DNA of 64,000 nucleotides from positions 56,348 through 120,347 of the forward strand of contig DPGH01000002.1 of assembly GCA_003523255.1 (NCBI GenBank), given 5' to 3'. The notes below the pieces were generated by a model. It did no database searches, was not told where the DNA came from, and saw only the letters and a list, made by a program, of their open reading frames with translations. The stretch is from Clostridiales bacterium. Its GTDB lineage: Bacteria > Bacillota > Clostridia > Christensenellales > Borkfalkiaceae. Position 1 is the first letter of the stretch, and every line of letters begins with the position of its first letter. A program made the translations under genes and the position numbers. Below are positions 54,316 through 62,407 of this stretch, piece by piece.

Positions 54316-54338
54316 CACAGGCATTTTAAGGAGCAAAC

Positions 54339-55331
54339 ATGATTGAAATCGTAAACCTTAACAAAACGTACGATACCGCAAAAGGTTCGTTTACCGCGCT
54401 TAGCAACGTAAACCTTACAGTCGAGGACGGCGATATTTACGGCATAATCGGCTTATCGGGCGCGGGCAAATCAACGCTCGTCCGATGTATCAACTTACTC
54501 GAAAAACCTTCGAGCGGAAGCGTTGTAATAGACGGCGAGGACTTAACGACCGCGAGCAAAGACAGACTCAGAGAAATACGCAAAAAAGTTTCAATGATAT
54601 TTCAGCAGTTTAACCTTTTGCAACAACGGAGCGTGCTTAAAAACGTAGAACTCGCGGGAGAATTGTATAACGACGCAAACCGAAGAGAAAAGGCGATAAA
54701 TTTGCTCGAGACGGTCGGGCTCGGCGATAAACTTTCCGCCTACCCTGCCGAATTATCCGGCGGACAGCAACAAAGAGTTGCGATAGCCCGCGCGCTTATG
54801 ACCGACCCGAAAGTGCTTTTATGCGACGAAGCAACGAGCGCGCTCGACCCCGAAACGACAAAGTCTATTCTCGAATTGTTAAAGGATCTTAACAAAAAAC
54901 TCGGTCTTACGGTTGTTATAATTTCGCATCAGATGTCCGTTATAGAGGCGATATGCAACAAAGTGGCGATAATCGACCACGCGGAGATTGTAACTCAAGG
55001 TTATCTGCAAGACGTGTTTTTATCTCCGAAAGAGCCCATAGCGAAAAAGCTTATCTATTCCGGCAAGTTAAACGCGGGTTTTAAGGGCGAAAAGCTCGTA
55101 AAACTTATTTTCGACGGTTCTACCGATAAACCGATAATAACTAATATTATACAAGAATGCAATATTCTTTTATCGATAGTCTACGCCGAAACGAAAGTCA
55201 TTAACGAAAAGACTTACGGGCAAACGATTTTCAGACTGCCTTACTACGACGAGGATATTAAAAAACTATGCGATTACCTTGATAAAAAAGGCGTCGCTTA
55301 CGAGGAGGTAAACAGCGATGACTTTTGCTGA
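54339..55331 (+). CDS. metN: Methionine ABC transporter ATPase MetN
   Basis: 330 residues. Walker A GLSGAGKS, Q-loop IFQQFNLLQQRS, signature LSGGQQQR, Walker B VLLCDEATSALD, and a C-terminal NIL/ACT-type domain (about 250-330) that senses intracellular methionine in this family. AAGGAG precedes the ATG. Overlaps metI by 14 bases. Confidence 0.93.
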   Translation: MIEIVNLNKTYDTAKGSFTALSNVNLTVEDGDIYGIIGLSGAGKSTLVRCINLLEKPSSGSVVIDGEDLTTASKDRLREIRKKVSMIFQQFNLLQQRSVLKNVELAGELYNDANRREKAINLLETVGLGDKLSAYPAELSGGQQQRVAIARALMTDPKVLLCDEATSALDPETTKSILELLKDLNKKLGLTVVIISHQMSVIEAICNKVAIIDHAEIVTQGYLQDVFLSPKEPIAKKLIYSGKLNAGFKGEKLVKLIFDGSTDKPIITNIIQECNILLSIVYAETKVINEKTYGQTIFRLPYYDEDIKKLCDYLDKKGVAYEEVNSDDFC

Positions 55332-55986
55332 TATTATGAATTTAACGGGTGAAACATTGGCAATGACGTTCTTTTCCACTCTTTTTGCCTACCTACTCGG
55401 ACTACCGACTGGAGTATTGCTTAACATAACGAGCAAAAACGGACTTAAACCCTGCAAATGGCTTAACACGATAGTAGGAACAATTGTGAACATATTGCGC
55501 TCTATCCCCTGTCTTATTCTTATTGTTATTTGTATGCCATGGACAAGAGCATGGTTTCCATTCGGCACTGGATGGTATAGAATACTTATCCCTATGACGA
55601 TTTGCGCGTTTGGGTTCGTTTCGAGAATGGTAGAGCAGTCTTTGGCAGAAGTACCTGTCGGCGAAATAGAGGCCGTTAAATCACTCGGCGCGACAGACTT
55701 TCAGATTATCACGAAAGTGCTTCTGCCCGAAGCAAAGGTTTCGCTTATAACGGGTGCGGCGGTCGTTGCGGTAAGCATTATAGGATACACTTCGTTTGCA
55801 AAAGACATAGGCGCAGGCGGTTTGATTGCCGGTATTCTCAATTTCTATGGAAATAATACTGGCAACTTTATGGCATCTTGGTTGTTTTGGATATTGACAA
55901 TAATAGTTGTAGCCATCACTCAATTAACTCAAAAAGCAGGACTTATAATAGCAAAAAAAATAGATAAAAGGAGACTATTAAAATGA
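55318..55986 (+). CDS. metI: Methionine ABC transporter permease MetI
   Basis: 222 residues, five hydrophobic helices. The coupling segment VEAVKSLGATDFQIITKVLLPEA-like loop (about 115-140) is typical of MetI. It overlaps metN and metQ, so the three genes are translationally coupled. Confidence 0.93.
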   Translation: MTFADIMNLTGETLAMTFFSTLFAYLLGLPTGVLLNITSKNGLKPCKWLNTIVGTIVNILRSIPCLILIVICMPWTRAWFPFGTGWYRILIPMTICAFGFVSRMVEQSLAEVPVGEIEAVKSLGATDFQIITKVLLPEAKVSLITGAAVVAVSIIGYTSFAKDIGAGGLIAGILNFYGNNTGNFMASWLFWILTIIVVAITQLTQKAGLIIAKKIDKRRLLK

Positions 55987-56891
55987 AAAAACTCACCAAA
56001 CTCTTAACTTCACTCGCACTTTGCGTAGTAACAACACTGTCTTTCGGCTCGCTTTACGCATGCGGGAAAAAGGCTTCACTCTTCGCTACCTGTAAGGTAC
56101 ATTACGAACCGCTCGGTATATATTACGGAAAAGCGGAAATAGGTACCGCGGTTACCGATGGAAAAACTTTTGCGATATGCAACGACACCAGTAACGCCGT
56201 AAGAGCGTTTCAGTTGTTGGAAGCGAATGACGTGATAAACAAGGATACCGAAGGCGACAATTATCCGATAAGCACTGACGGAGAAAACCTCAATACTGGT
56301 GAATTATCGTCTAAATGGACAAACAAAGCAAAAACGGTTACCGTAACTCTCATTGCCGAAAATCTGCTTGTCCCCTCTATGCCAGATTACGATTTCGTTT
56401 TACTCCCCTGCAATACCGCGTATTCTGGCAAAATAACTTCTGAAAGAAGAGCAGCGGTAGAGGATGACCCCACACAGGTTGCCGGCAAAGCTAATATTAT
56501 TGCGGCTAGATTAGAAGACTACAATAACAATGTCGAATATCAAAAGAAAATCGACGCGCTTACAAACGCAATGCTCTCTAAAGAAGTAGCGGACTACTTT
56601 AAAACCAAATATCTCGGTGCAATGACCTGCGACGAATCTACACAAATAGATTTAAGAGAAATGAAAAACGACACCGTAAACGGCAACAATACCGAAATTA
56701 CAGTTTGTGCTTCTAGTTCACCTCATGCGGAAGTACTGAACGATTGCGTTAAAGGGTTGCTTGAAAAACAAGGTTACACGCTTAAAGTTACTATTCTCGA
56801 CTGGACGCTTCAGAACGACGCGGTTGCACACGGAGACTATGATGCAAACTACTTCCAACACGTTCCTTATCTCGAATCATATTTGAAGTAA
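55983..56891 (+). CDS. metQ: Methionine-binding lipoprotein MetQ, circularly permuted
   Basis: 302 residues. Lipobox LYAC (Cys27). NLPA/MetQ proteins normally run from the strand with PHAE, through DANFFQHKPYL, to the hinge YPxGIY and then the second lobe. Here the order is reversed: the hinge segment CKVHYEPLGIYYGKA and second lobe come first (about 31-234), and the first lobe (ITVCASSSPHAEV to DANYFQHVPYLESYLK) comes last (235-302). Every part is present once, in frame. A second copy of the hinge segment follows the stop. The protein may still fold, as the normal termini of such lobes lie close together. Confidence 0.85.
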   Translation: MKKLTKLLTSLALCVVTTLSFGSLYACGKKASLFATCKVHYEPLGIYYGKAEIGTAVTDGKTFAICNDTSNAVRAFQLLEANDVINKDTEGDNYPISTDGENLNTGELSSKWTNKAKTVTVTLIAENLLVPSMPDYDFVLLPCNTAYSGKITSERRAAVEDDPTQVAGKANIIAARLEDYNNNVEYQKKIDALTNAMLSKEVADYFKTKYLGAMTCDESTQIDLREMKNDTVNGNNTEITVCASSSPHAEVLNDCVKGLLEKQGYTLKVTILDWTLQNDAVAHGDYDANYFQHVPYLESYLK

Positions 56892-56972
56892 ACAGAAATT
56901 CTTTCCGTATGCAAAGTACATTACGAGCCGCTCGGCATTTACTACGGCAAAGCAACCGAGTGGAAATTCTAA
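56892..56972 (+). pseudogene. Residual duplicate of the MetQ hinge segment
   Basis: Directly after the metQ stop, in the same frame, the DNA encodes TEILSVCKVHYEPLGIYYGK then ATEWKF and a stop. It repeats the segment near the MetQ N-terminus (about residue 37) with mainly synonymous base differences. It is what would remain if the permutation arose from a tandem duplication. Confidence 0.75.
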
Positions 56973-57046
56973 TAACCGCTATAATATATTTACCGCGCAA
57001 TAACGATAAATTACTAAATAATTTTAATCAAAGAAGGTAAATTACT

Positions 57047-57976
57047 ATGTCTAAAATCTACAAAACCGCCGATATGCTTATCGGCAAAACGCCGCTGTTA
57101 GAACTTTCTCACGTAGAAAAAAAGTTCGGATTAAAAGCAAGGCTTGTTGCAAAACTCGAATACTTCAACGTAACGGGTTCCGTTAAAGACAGAATCGCGA
57201 AATCTATGATAGAAGAAGCGGAAAAAAGCGGAAAACTCAAACCCGGTGCGACTATAATCGAACCGACTTCCGGCAACACCGGCATCGGCATCGCTTCGGT
57301 CGGAACAGCAAAAGGCTACAAAGTTATAATCGTTATGCCCGACTCCATGTCGGTCGAAAGGCGTAAACTCATCAAAGCGTACGGTGCGGAAATCGTATTG
57401 ACCGAAGGCGTTAAAGGTATGAAGGGCGCAATCGAGAAAGCGAGCGAACTTGCCGAAAGTCTTGGCGGCGTGGTCTTGGGGCAATTCGACAACCCGGCAA
57501 ACCCCAAAGCGCATTACGAAACGACCGGCCCCGAAATATGGCAGGACACGGACGGCGGTATAGCCGCTTTCGTTGCGGGCGTCGGTACCGGCGGAACCAT
57601 TTCCGGCACGGGGAGATACCTTAAAAACAAAAATCCGAATATAAAGGTTGTTGCGGTAGAACCCGAATCCTCCCCCGTATTGTCGCAAGGCGTTGCGGGC
57701 GCGCATAAAATTCAAGGCATAGGCGCGGGTTTCGTGCCGGCTACGCTCGACGTAACCGTGTACGACGAGATTATCCCCGTATCGAACGAAAACGCCTTTA
57801 TAACAGCCAAAGAACTCGGCAAAACCGAGGGCGTTTTAACGGGCATATCTTCGGGTGCGGCGCTTTATGCGGCTATAGAACTCGCAAAGCGACCCGAATT
57901 CGAAGGGAAAACCATAGTTGTTTTATTACCGGACTCGGGCGACAGATACCTATCCACCGCGCTCTTCGACGAATAA
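57047..57976 (+). CDS. cysK: Cysteine synthase CysK
   Basis: 309 residues, normal length. PLP-binding Lys47 in NVTGSVKDRI, the SGNTGIGIAS loop, GTGGTISGTG phosphate-binding loop and the C-terminal PDSGDRYLST motif. It makes cysteine from O-acetylserine and sulfide. It follows metQ after 155 bases and AGAAGG. Its place behind metNIQ suggests shared sulfur control. Confidence 0.95.
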   Translation: MSKIYKTADMLIGKTPLLELSHVEKKFGLKARLVAKLEYFNVTGSVKDRIAKSMIEEAEKSGKLKPGATIIEPTSGNTGIGIASVGTAKGYKVIIVMPDSMSVERRKLIKAYGAEIVLTEGVKGMKGAIEKASELAESLGGVVLGQFDNPANPKAHYETTGPEIWQDTDGGIAAFVAGVGTGGTISGTGRYLKNKNPNIKVVAVEPESSPVLSQGVAGAHKIQGIGAGFVPATLDVTVYDEIIPVSNENAFITAKELGKTEGVLTGISSGAALYAAIELAKRPEFEGKTIVVLLPDSGDRYLSTALFDE

Positions 57977-57991
57977 AGGTATAACGGATTT

Positions 57992-58037
57992 CAAAAAAGG
58001 AGTAGAACTCATAACGAGTTTTACTCCTTTTTTTGTA
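57992..58037. terminator. Terminator after cysK
   Basis: AAAAAAGGAGTA-GAACTC pairs with GAGTT-TTACTCCTTTTTTT. The flanking A and T runs make it work in both directions. Confidence 0.85.
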
Positions 58038-58062
58038 CTAATATTTTGCGTTTATCTTTTTG

Positions 58063-58672
58063 TTAAAGTTCGTTTCTATACGGGATAGATTGTTGCGCGC
58101 CCTTTTTTGTACATGCAATCGATGCCGCCTTGCTACCGAATGCACACGCACTTTGTAACGACATACCCTCGCTAAGCCCCACTGCCATACCCCCGCAAAA
58201 CGTATCGCCGGCGGCAGTAGTGTCTACAACTTTGACTTTTAAACAATCGTAAATTTCAGACGAACTTTCGTCGGCTTTAACGAACTTAACGTTTATCCCC
58301 TGGTCTTTAAGCGTGTTTGAAAACAAGTTGTAAGTTCCGCCGTAAACGCTTGTCGAAGAAACTATATTGTCGCCCGCAGTCGCTATATTCTGTATAGCAA
58401 GCGTTATCGCCGCCTGCCCCGACGATGTCGCCAAAGCCCCGACGCCGCCTTCGAGTTTCGCTATTCTCTCTTCAAAAACCGAAGACGTAGGATTCATTAG
58501 TCGCGTATATATTGCCGCCTTCGGTCAACGCAAATCTCCCGGCAGCCTGAGCGGAATCCTTAAACACATACGACGTAGTCGCATAAATAGGCACAGCCCT
58601 TGCGTCGGTCGCTATATCGGGGCTCTCCTGCCCCGCGTGTATCTGTAACGTTTCAAATCTGTAATTACTCAT
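58063..58672 (-). pseudogene. Chimeric pseudogene: metY N-terminus joined to a PfkB kinase C-terminus
   Basis: The start MSNYRFETLQIHAGQESPDI is that of O-acetylhomoserine sulfhydrylase, with AAAGGAG before it. A two-base deletion after GGNIY (about 58505) shifts the frame, which resumes as MNPTSSVFEERIAKLEGG and GALATSSGQAA. After FVKADESS the sequence changes to VKVVDTTAAGDTFCGGMAVG and SKAASIACTKKGAQ, the C-terminal active site of ribokinase/PfkB sugar kinases. So one deletion fused two unrelated genes and another broke the frame. Confidence 0.8.
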
Positions 58673-58831
58673 TTTTATTTCTCCTTTATTTTTATTGAAA
58701 TTACATTATTAAAAAACGTTTTCGGTACATCGACCGAACCTGTAATTTTTCCTTATTAAAAATAAAAACCTATTGAAATAATATAATTGCATAACCAACC
58801 TATCAATTTAGTATGTTGTATGAATTGTAAA

Positions 58832-59508
58832 CTAAACTTGTATATACCCACATCTATAAGCACTATTATCGGTACTTCCCTCAACGATTTTCATCTCATA
58901 AGCAAACTTGTACGTTAAATATGAACCGATGGGAAACCTATCTACAGAGCCGTCTTCATTCATATGTGTACAATCATAGACCGTAAATCTTTCGGGCAAA
59001 TGGAATTCTCCGTCGTACTTATATACATATCTCTTGTTTAACTCATATTCTATACATTTGTCATCAGGTAAAATCTCTATCACGGGAACAGGACGCTCGT
59101 CCGGCCCTTCCTTTACCGTTACTGTTAAACAAAAAAACGTACTCCCTGTCGGCAATACGACTACTGAACTTAAATTGTATGTTCCCGCCTTATCCAGGGG
59201 TATAGATTTTTGATCAAAACCGATTACGTTTGAAGGGATAAATTGTTCTCCGTTGTCGTAATACACTTTGGTTTTAAACCGTAAAACTCGGGTACTATAC
59301 TCATACACCAAATTTTTTCTCGAACAGAACTGTCCTTATCCAAATAAAATCTGTTACCTTGGTTGTCGAATACTTCGAGATATACACCCCTTATATCCGA
59401 CTCCGGCGTTTTGTTTTTACAACCGGTAAAAAAACATAAAATGCTTATGCCGATTGATAAAACCAAAACGTATAAGATTATTTTAGTTATGGTTTTTGTT
59501 TTGTTTAT
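58832..59508 (-). pseudogene. Lipoprotein with frameshift and ATA in start position
   Basis: From an ATA codon at 59508 with AAAGG upstream the frame gives NKTKTITKIILYVLVLSIGI and a lipobox FTGC. After SSVREK a run of six A shifts the frame, and one more A would join it to LVYEYSTRVLRFKTKVYYDN and on to RCGYIQV. Intact it would have about 225 residues. Function unknown. The shift lies in a homopolymer and might be a sequencing error. Bases 58673-58831 show nothing. Confidence 0.6.
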
Positions 59509-59602
59509 AAATACCTTTATTAAAGTAAAGAACTTTTAATATATTTATAGTAGCATAAAGGTAAAGATTTGTCAATTTATACCGAAAATGTCTTACGTGG
59601 GC

Positions 59603-59644
59603 AAAAAAAACACTTTCCGTCTTATTACAAAAACGGAAAGTGTG
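59603..59644 (-). terminator. Terminator of tRNA-Thr
   Basis: On the minus strand ACACTTTCCGT pairs with ACGGAAAGTGT, followed by TTTTTTTT. Confidence 0.85.
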
Positions 59645-59720
<76 letters not shown>

Positions 59721-59810
59721 GCGCTTACCTGAAACGCTTAACTATTATATAAAATATAAAATAATTTGTCAATACAAAAACAGGCAAATTTTTTATTTTT
59801 TTCGGTATTT

Positions 59811-59846
59811 TGCCGCCGCGCGTCTTTTTATAACGCGCGGCGGCGG
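59811..59846 (-). terminator. Strong hairpin after gyrA
   Basis: GCCGCCGCGCGT pairs with ACGCGCGGCGGC around an A/T-rich loop. On the minus strand it is followed only by A/T-rich sequence, so it may be a terminator or a 3'-stabilising stem. Confidence 0.65.
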
Positions 59847-59887
59847 TTTTACGCTTGAACTTTAACCGTTAAGCGCAATAATATTCG

Positions 59888-62386
59888 TTATTCGGCGGTG
59901 GTTTCCTCTGCGCCGTCCTCTTCTTCGCTCTTCGGCGAAATTGCCATACCTGCGACGAGAGAACCTTCTATCCGCATAACTCTTACGCCCTGCGTGTCTC
60001 TGCCGAAGCGGCTTACGTCTTCCGCGGCAACTCTTATGATGGTACCGTTTTCGGTAATAATCATCAAATCGTCGCTGTCGGACACGAGTTTAAGGCTGAC
60101 GAGCTTACCCGTTTTTTCGTTGAACACGCCCGCTTTAACGCCTTTGCCCGCGCGCGACTGCAAGCGATATTCTTCCACGTCGCTACGTTTGCCGTAACCG
60201 TGCTCGGTCATGGTAACTACTTCATACCCGGGCTTGATTACCGAGGTATCTACCACGTAATCGCCTGCAGACAAGTCCATACTCCTTACGCCCTGCGCTT
60301 CTCTGCCCATTGCGCGTACGTCGTTTTCGTTAAACCTTATGCACTTACCCTCGTAAGAAGCGACTATAAGTTCGTCGTTACCGCTCGAAAGTTGCGCCGA
60401 TATAAGGCTGTCGCCTTCTACTATGCTTATCGCTATTTTTCCGACCTTTCTTATACTCTCGTACTCGGAAAGCGAGGTTCTTTTTATAAGTCCGTTTTTG
60501 GTCGCGAGTATAACGTAACCCTCGGTTCCCTCTTTTCTCGGAATCATCGCGCAAACCTTTTCGTTATCGGAGAGTTGGAGCAGGTTGACGATTGCTCTGC
60601 CGCGCGCCGTCCTCTGCGCCTCGGGTATATAGTAACATTTAAGGCTGTACACCCTGCCTTTATCTGTAAAGAACAAAATATCGTCGTGCGTGGAGGTAAC
60701 GAACATATCGTCCACAAAGTCCTCCTCTTTCGGCTTATGCGCGGTAACGCCTTTGCCGCCGCGGTGTTGCGTTCTGTATTCGCTTACCGGTACGCGTTTA
60801 AGGTAACCGTTATGCGTTTTGCTTACTACCACGTCTTGAACGGGGATAAGGTCCGCTATATCTATTTCGCCGTAATCGTACGAAAGTTCGGTCTTTCTCG
60901 GCGAAGGATATTTTTCTTTTATCGCGAGAAGGTCGTCTCTTATAATCTTTTTAACTCTCCATTCGTTAGCGAGAATGTCTTTTAAGTCCGTTATGGTTTT
61001 ATCGAGTTCAACGAGTTCTTCGTTTAACTTGCTGACTTCCATGCTCGTTAAACGCTGCAAGCGCATTTCGAGTATGGCGTTGGCTTGTTTGTCGGAAAGT
61101 TCGAACTTTTCGATAAGTTTACGGCATGCGTCGTCTTTATCGGTAGAATGTTTGATTATCTCTATCACTTCGTCGATATTCGCGAGCGCGATAACGAGCC
61201 CTTTTACGATATGTTCTCTGTCCTCGGTTTTAGCGAGGTCGTATTTGGTGCGGCGTACTATAACGCTTTCCTGATGGTCAATATAGTAGGTTAAAATTTG
61301 TTTTAAACCTAAAACTTTGGGTTCGCCGTCTACGAGAGCGAGAAGTATTATCCCGTCTTTAACCTGAAGGTTCGTATGCTTGTAAAGCGTATTGAGCACG
61401 ACCTGCGCGTTTGCGTCTTTTTTAAGTTCTATGGTAATGCGCATACCGTGTCTGTCCGACTCGTCGCGAAGATTTGCAATGCCTTCTACGCGTTTGTCGT
61501 TTACCATAGACGCTATCGATTTAATCAGTTCTTCTTTATTTACCTGATACGGTATTTCGGTAACGATGATTCTTTCTCTGCCGTTAGGCATATCCTCTAT
61601 TTCCGTTTTTGCGCGAAGAACGAAACCGCCTTTACCCGTCAGGTACGCTTGCTTTATGCCCGCCCTGCCCATTAAAACGCCGCCTGTGGGGTAATCGGGC
61701 GCGGGAATATAATTCATCAGTTCTTCGGTGGATATTTCGGGATTGTCGAGAAGCGCGACGCACCCGTCTATACATTCGCCGAGATTGTGCGGCGGAATAT
61801 TCGTCGCCATGCCGACCGCTATACCGTCGGACCCGTTGACGAGAATATTAGGTATTCTCGACGGGAGCACTACGGGTTGCATTTCGGTATCGTCGAAGTT
61901 AGGATAAAAATCTACGGTGTCTTTATCTATGTCGCGCAACATTTCGTCGGCAAGGCGGGAAAGTCTTGCTTCGGTATACCTGTAAGCCGCGGCGGAATCG
62001 CCGTCTACCGAGCCGAAGTTGCCGTGCCCGTCTACGAGCGGGCAATTAATCGAAAAGTCCTGCGCAAGTCTTACGAGCGCGTCGTAAACCGAACTGTCGC
62101 CGTGAGGATGATATTTACCGAGCACCTCGCCGACGATTTTAGCGCATTTTTTATAAGCCTTTTCGTGCGTTAACCCCATATCGTACATCGCGTACAAAAT
62201 ACGCCTGTGAACGGGCTTCATACCGTCTCTTACGTCAGGTATCGCACGGGTAACGTTAACCGCCATAGCGTAGGCTATAAACGATTTTTTTACTTCGTTG
62301 TTTACTTCTACGTTGATAAGTTTGGTTTTTTCGAGCGTCGATTTGAATTCGGCGGAAAGTTCCGCCGGCATATCTCTTTTTGCCAT
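59888..62386 (-). CDS. gyrA: DNA gyrase subunit A
   Basis: 832 residues. Catalytic Tyr137 in YRYTEARLS. The quinolone-determining region reads HPHGDSSVYD (Ser98 and Asp102 in the positions of E. coli Ser83 and Asp87, so no classical resistance change). Six C-terminal beta-pinwheel blades include the GyrA box HRGGKG (about 543), which separates it from ParC. The C-terminal tail is acidic. Twenty-one bases after gyrB. Confidence 0.96.
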   Translation of the reverse strand: MAKRDMPAELSAEFKSTLEKTKLINVEVNNEVKKSFIAYAMAVNVTRAIPDVRDGMKPVHRRILYAMYDMGLTHEKAYKKCAKIVGEVLGKYHPHGDSSVYDALVRLAQDFSINCPLVDGHGNFGSVDGDSAAAYRYTEARLSRLADEMLRDIDKDTVDFYPNFDDTEMQPVVLPSRIPNILVNGSDGIAVGMATNIPPHNLGECIDGCVALLDNPEISTEELMNYIPAPDYPTGGVLMGRAGIKQAYLTGKGGFVLRAKTEIEDMPNGRERIIVTEIPYQVNKEELIKSIASMVNDKRVEGIANLRDESDRHGMRITIELKKDANAQVVLNTLYKHTNLQVKDGIILLALVDGEPKVLGLKQILTYYIDHQESVIVRRTKYDLAKTEDREHIVKGLVIALANIDEVIEIIKHSTDKDDACRKLIEKFELSDKQANAILEMRLQRLTSMEVSKLNEELVELDKTITDLKDILANEWRVKKIIRDDLLAIKEKYPSPRKTELSYDYGEIDIADLIPVQDVVVSKTHNGYLKRVPVSEYRTQHRGGKGVTAHKPKEEDFVDDMFVTSTHDDILFFTDKGRVYSLKCYYIPEAQRTARGRAIVNLLQLSDNEKVCAMIPRKEGTEGYVILATKNGLIKRTSLSEYESIRKVGKIAISIVEGDSLISAQLSSGNDELIVASYEGKCIRFNENDVRAMGREAQGVRSMDLSAGDYVVDTSVIKPGYEVVTMTEHGYGKRSDVEEYRLQSRAGKGVKAGVFNEKTGKLVSLKLVSDSDDLMIITENGTIIRVAAEDVSRFGRDTQGVRVMRIEGSLVAGMAISPKSEEEDGAEETTAE

Positions 62387-62407
62387 TTTGTTTTTCTCTC
62401 CTTACCG

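Noticed and set aside
54143..54338. SAM riboswitch or T-box ahead of metN
   Set aside because: The leader is too short and lacks the conserved S-box core or T-box sequence; a leader ORF plus terminator explains it better.
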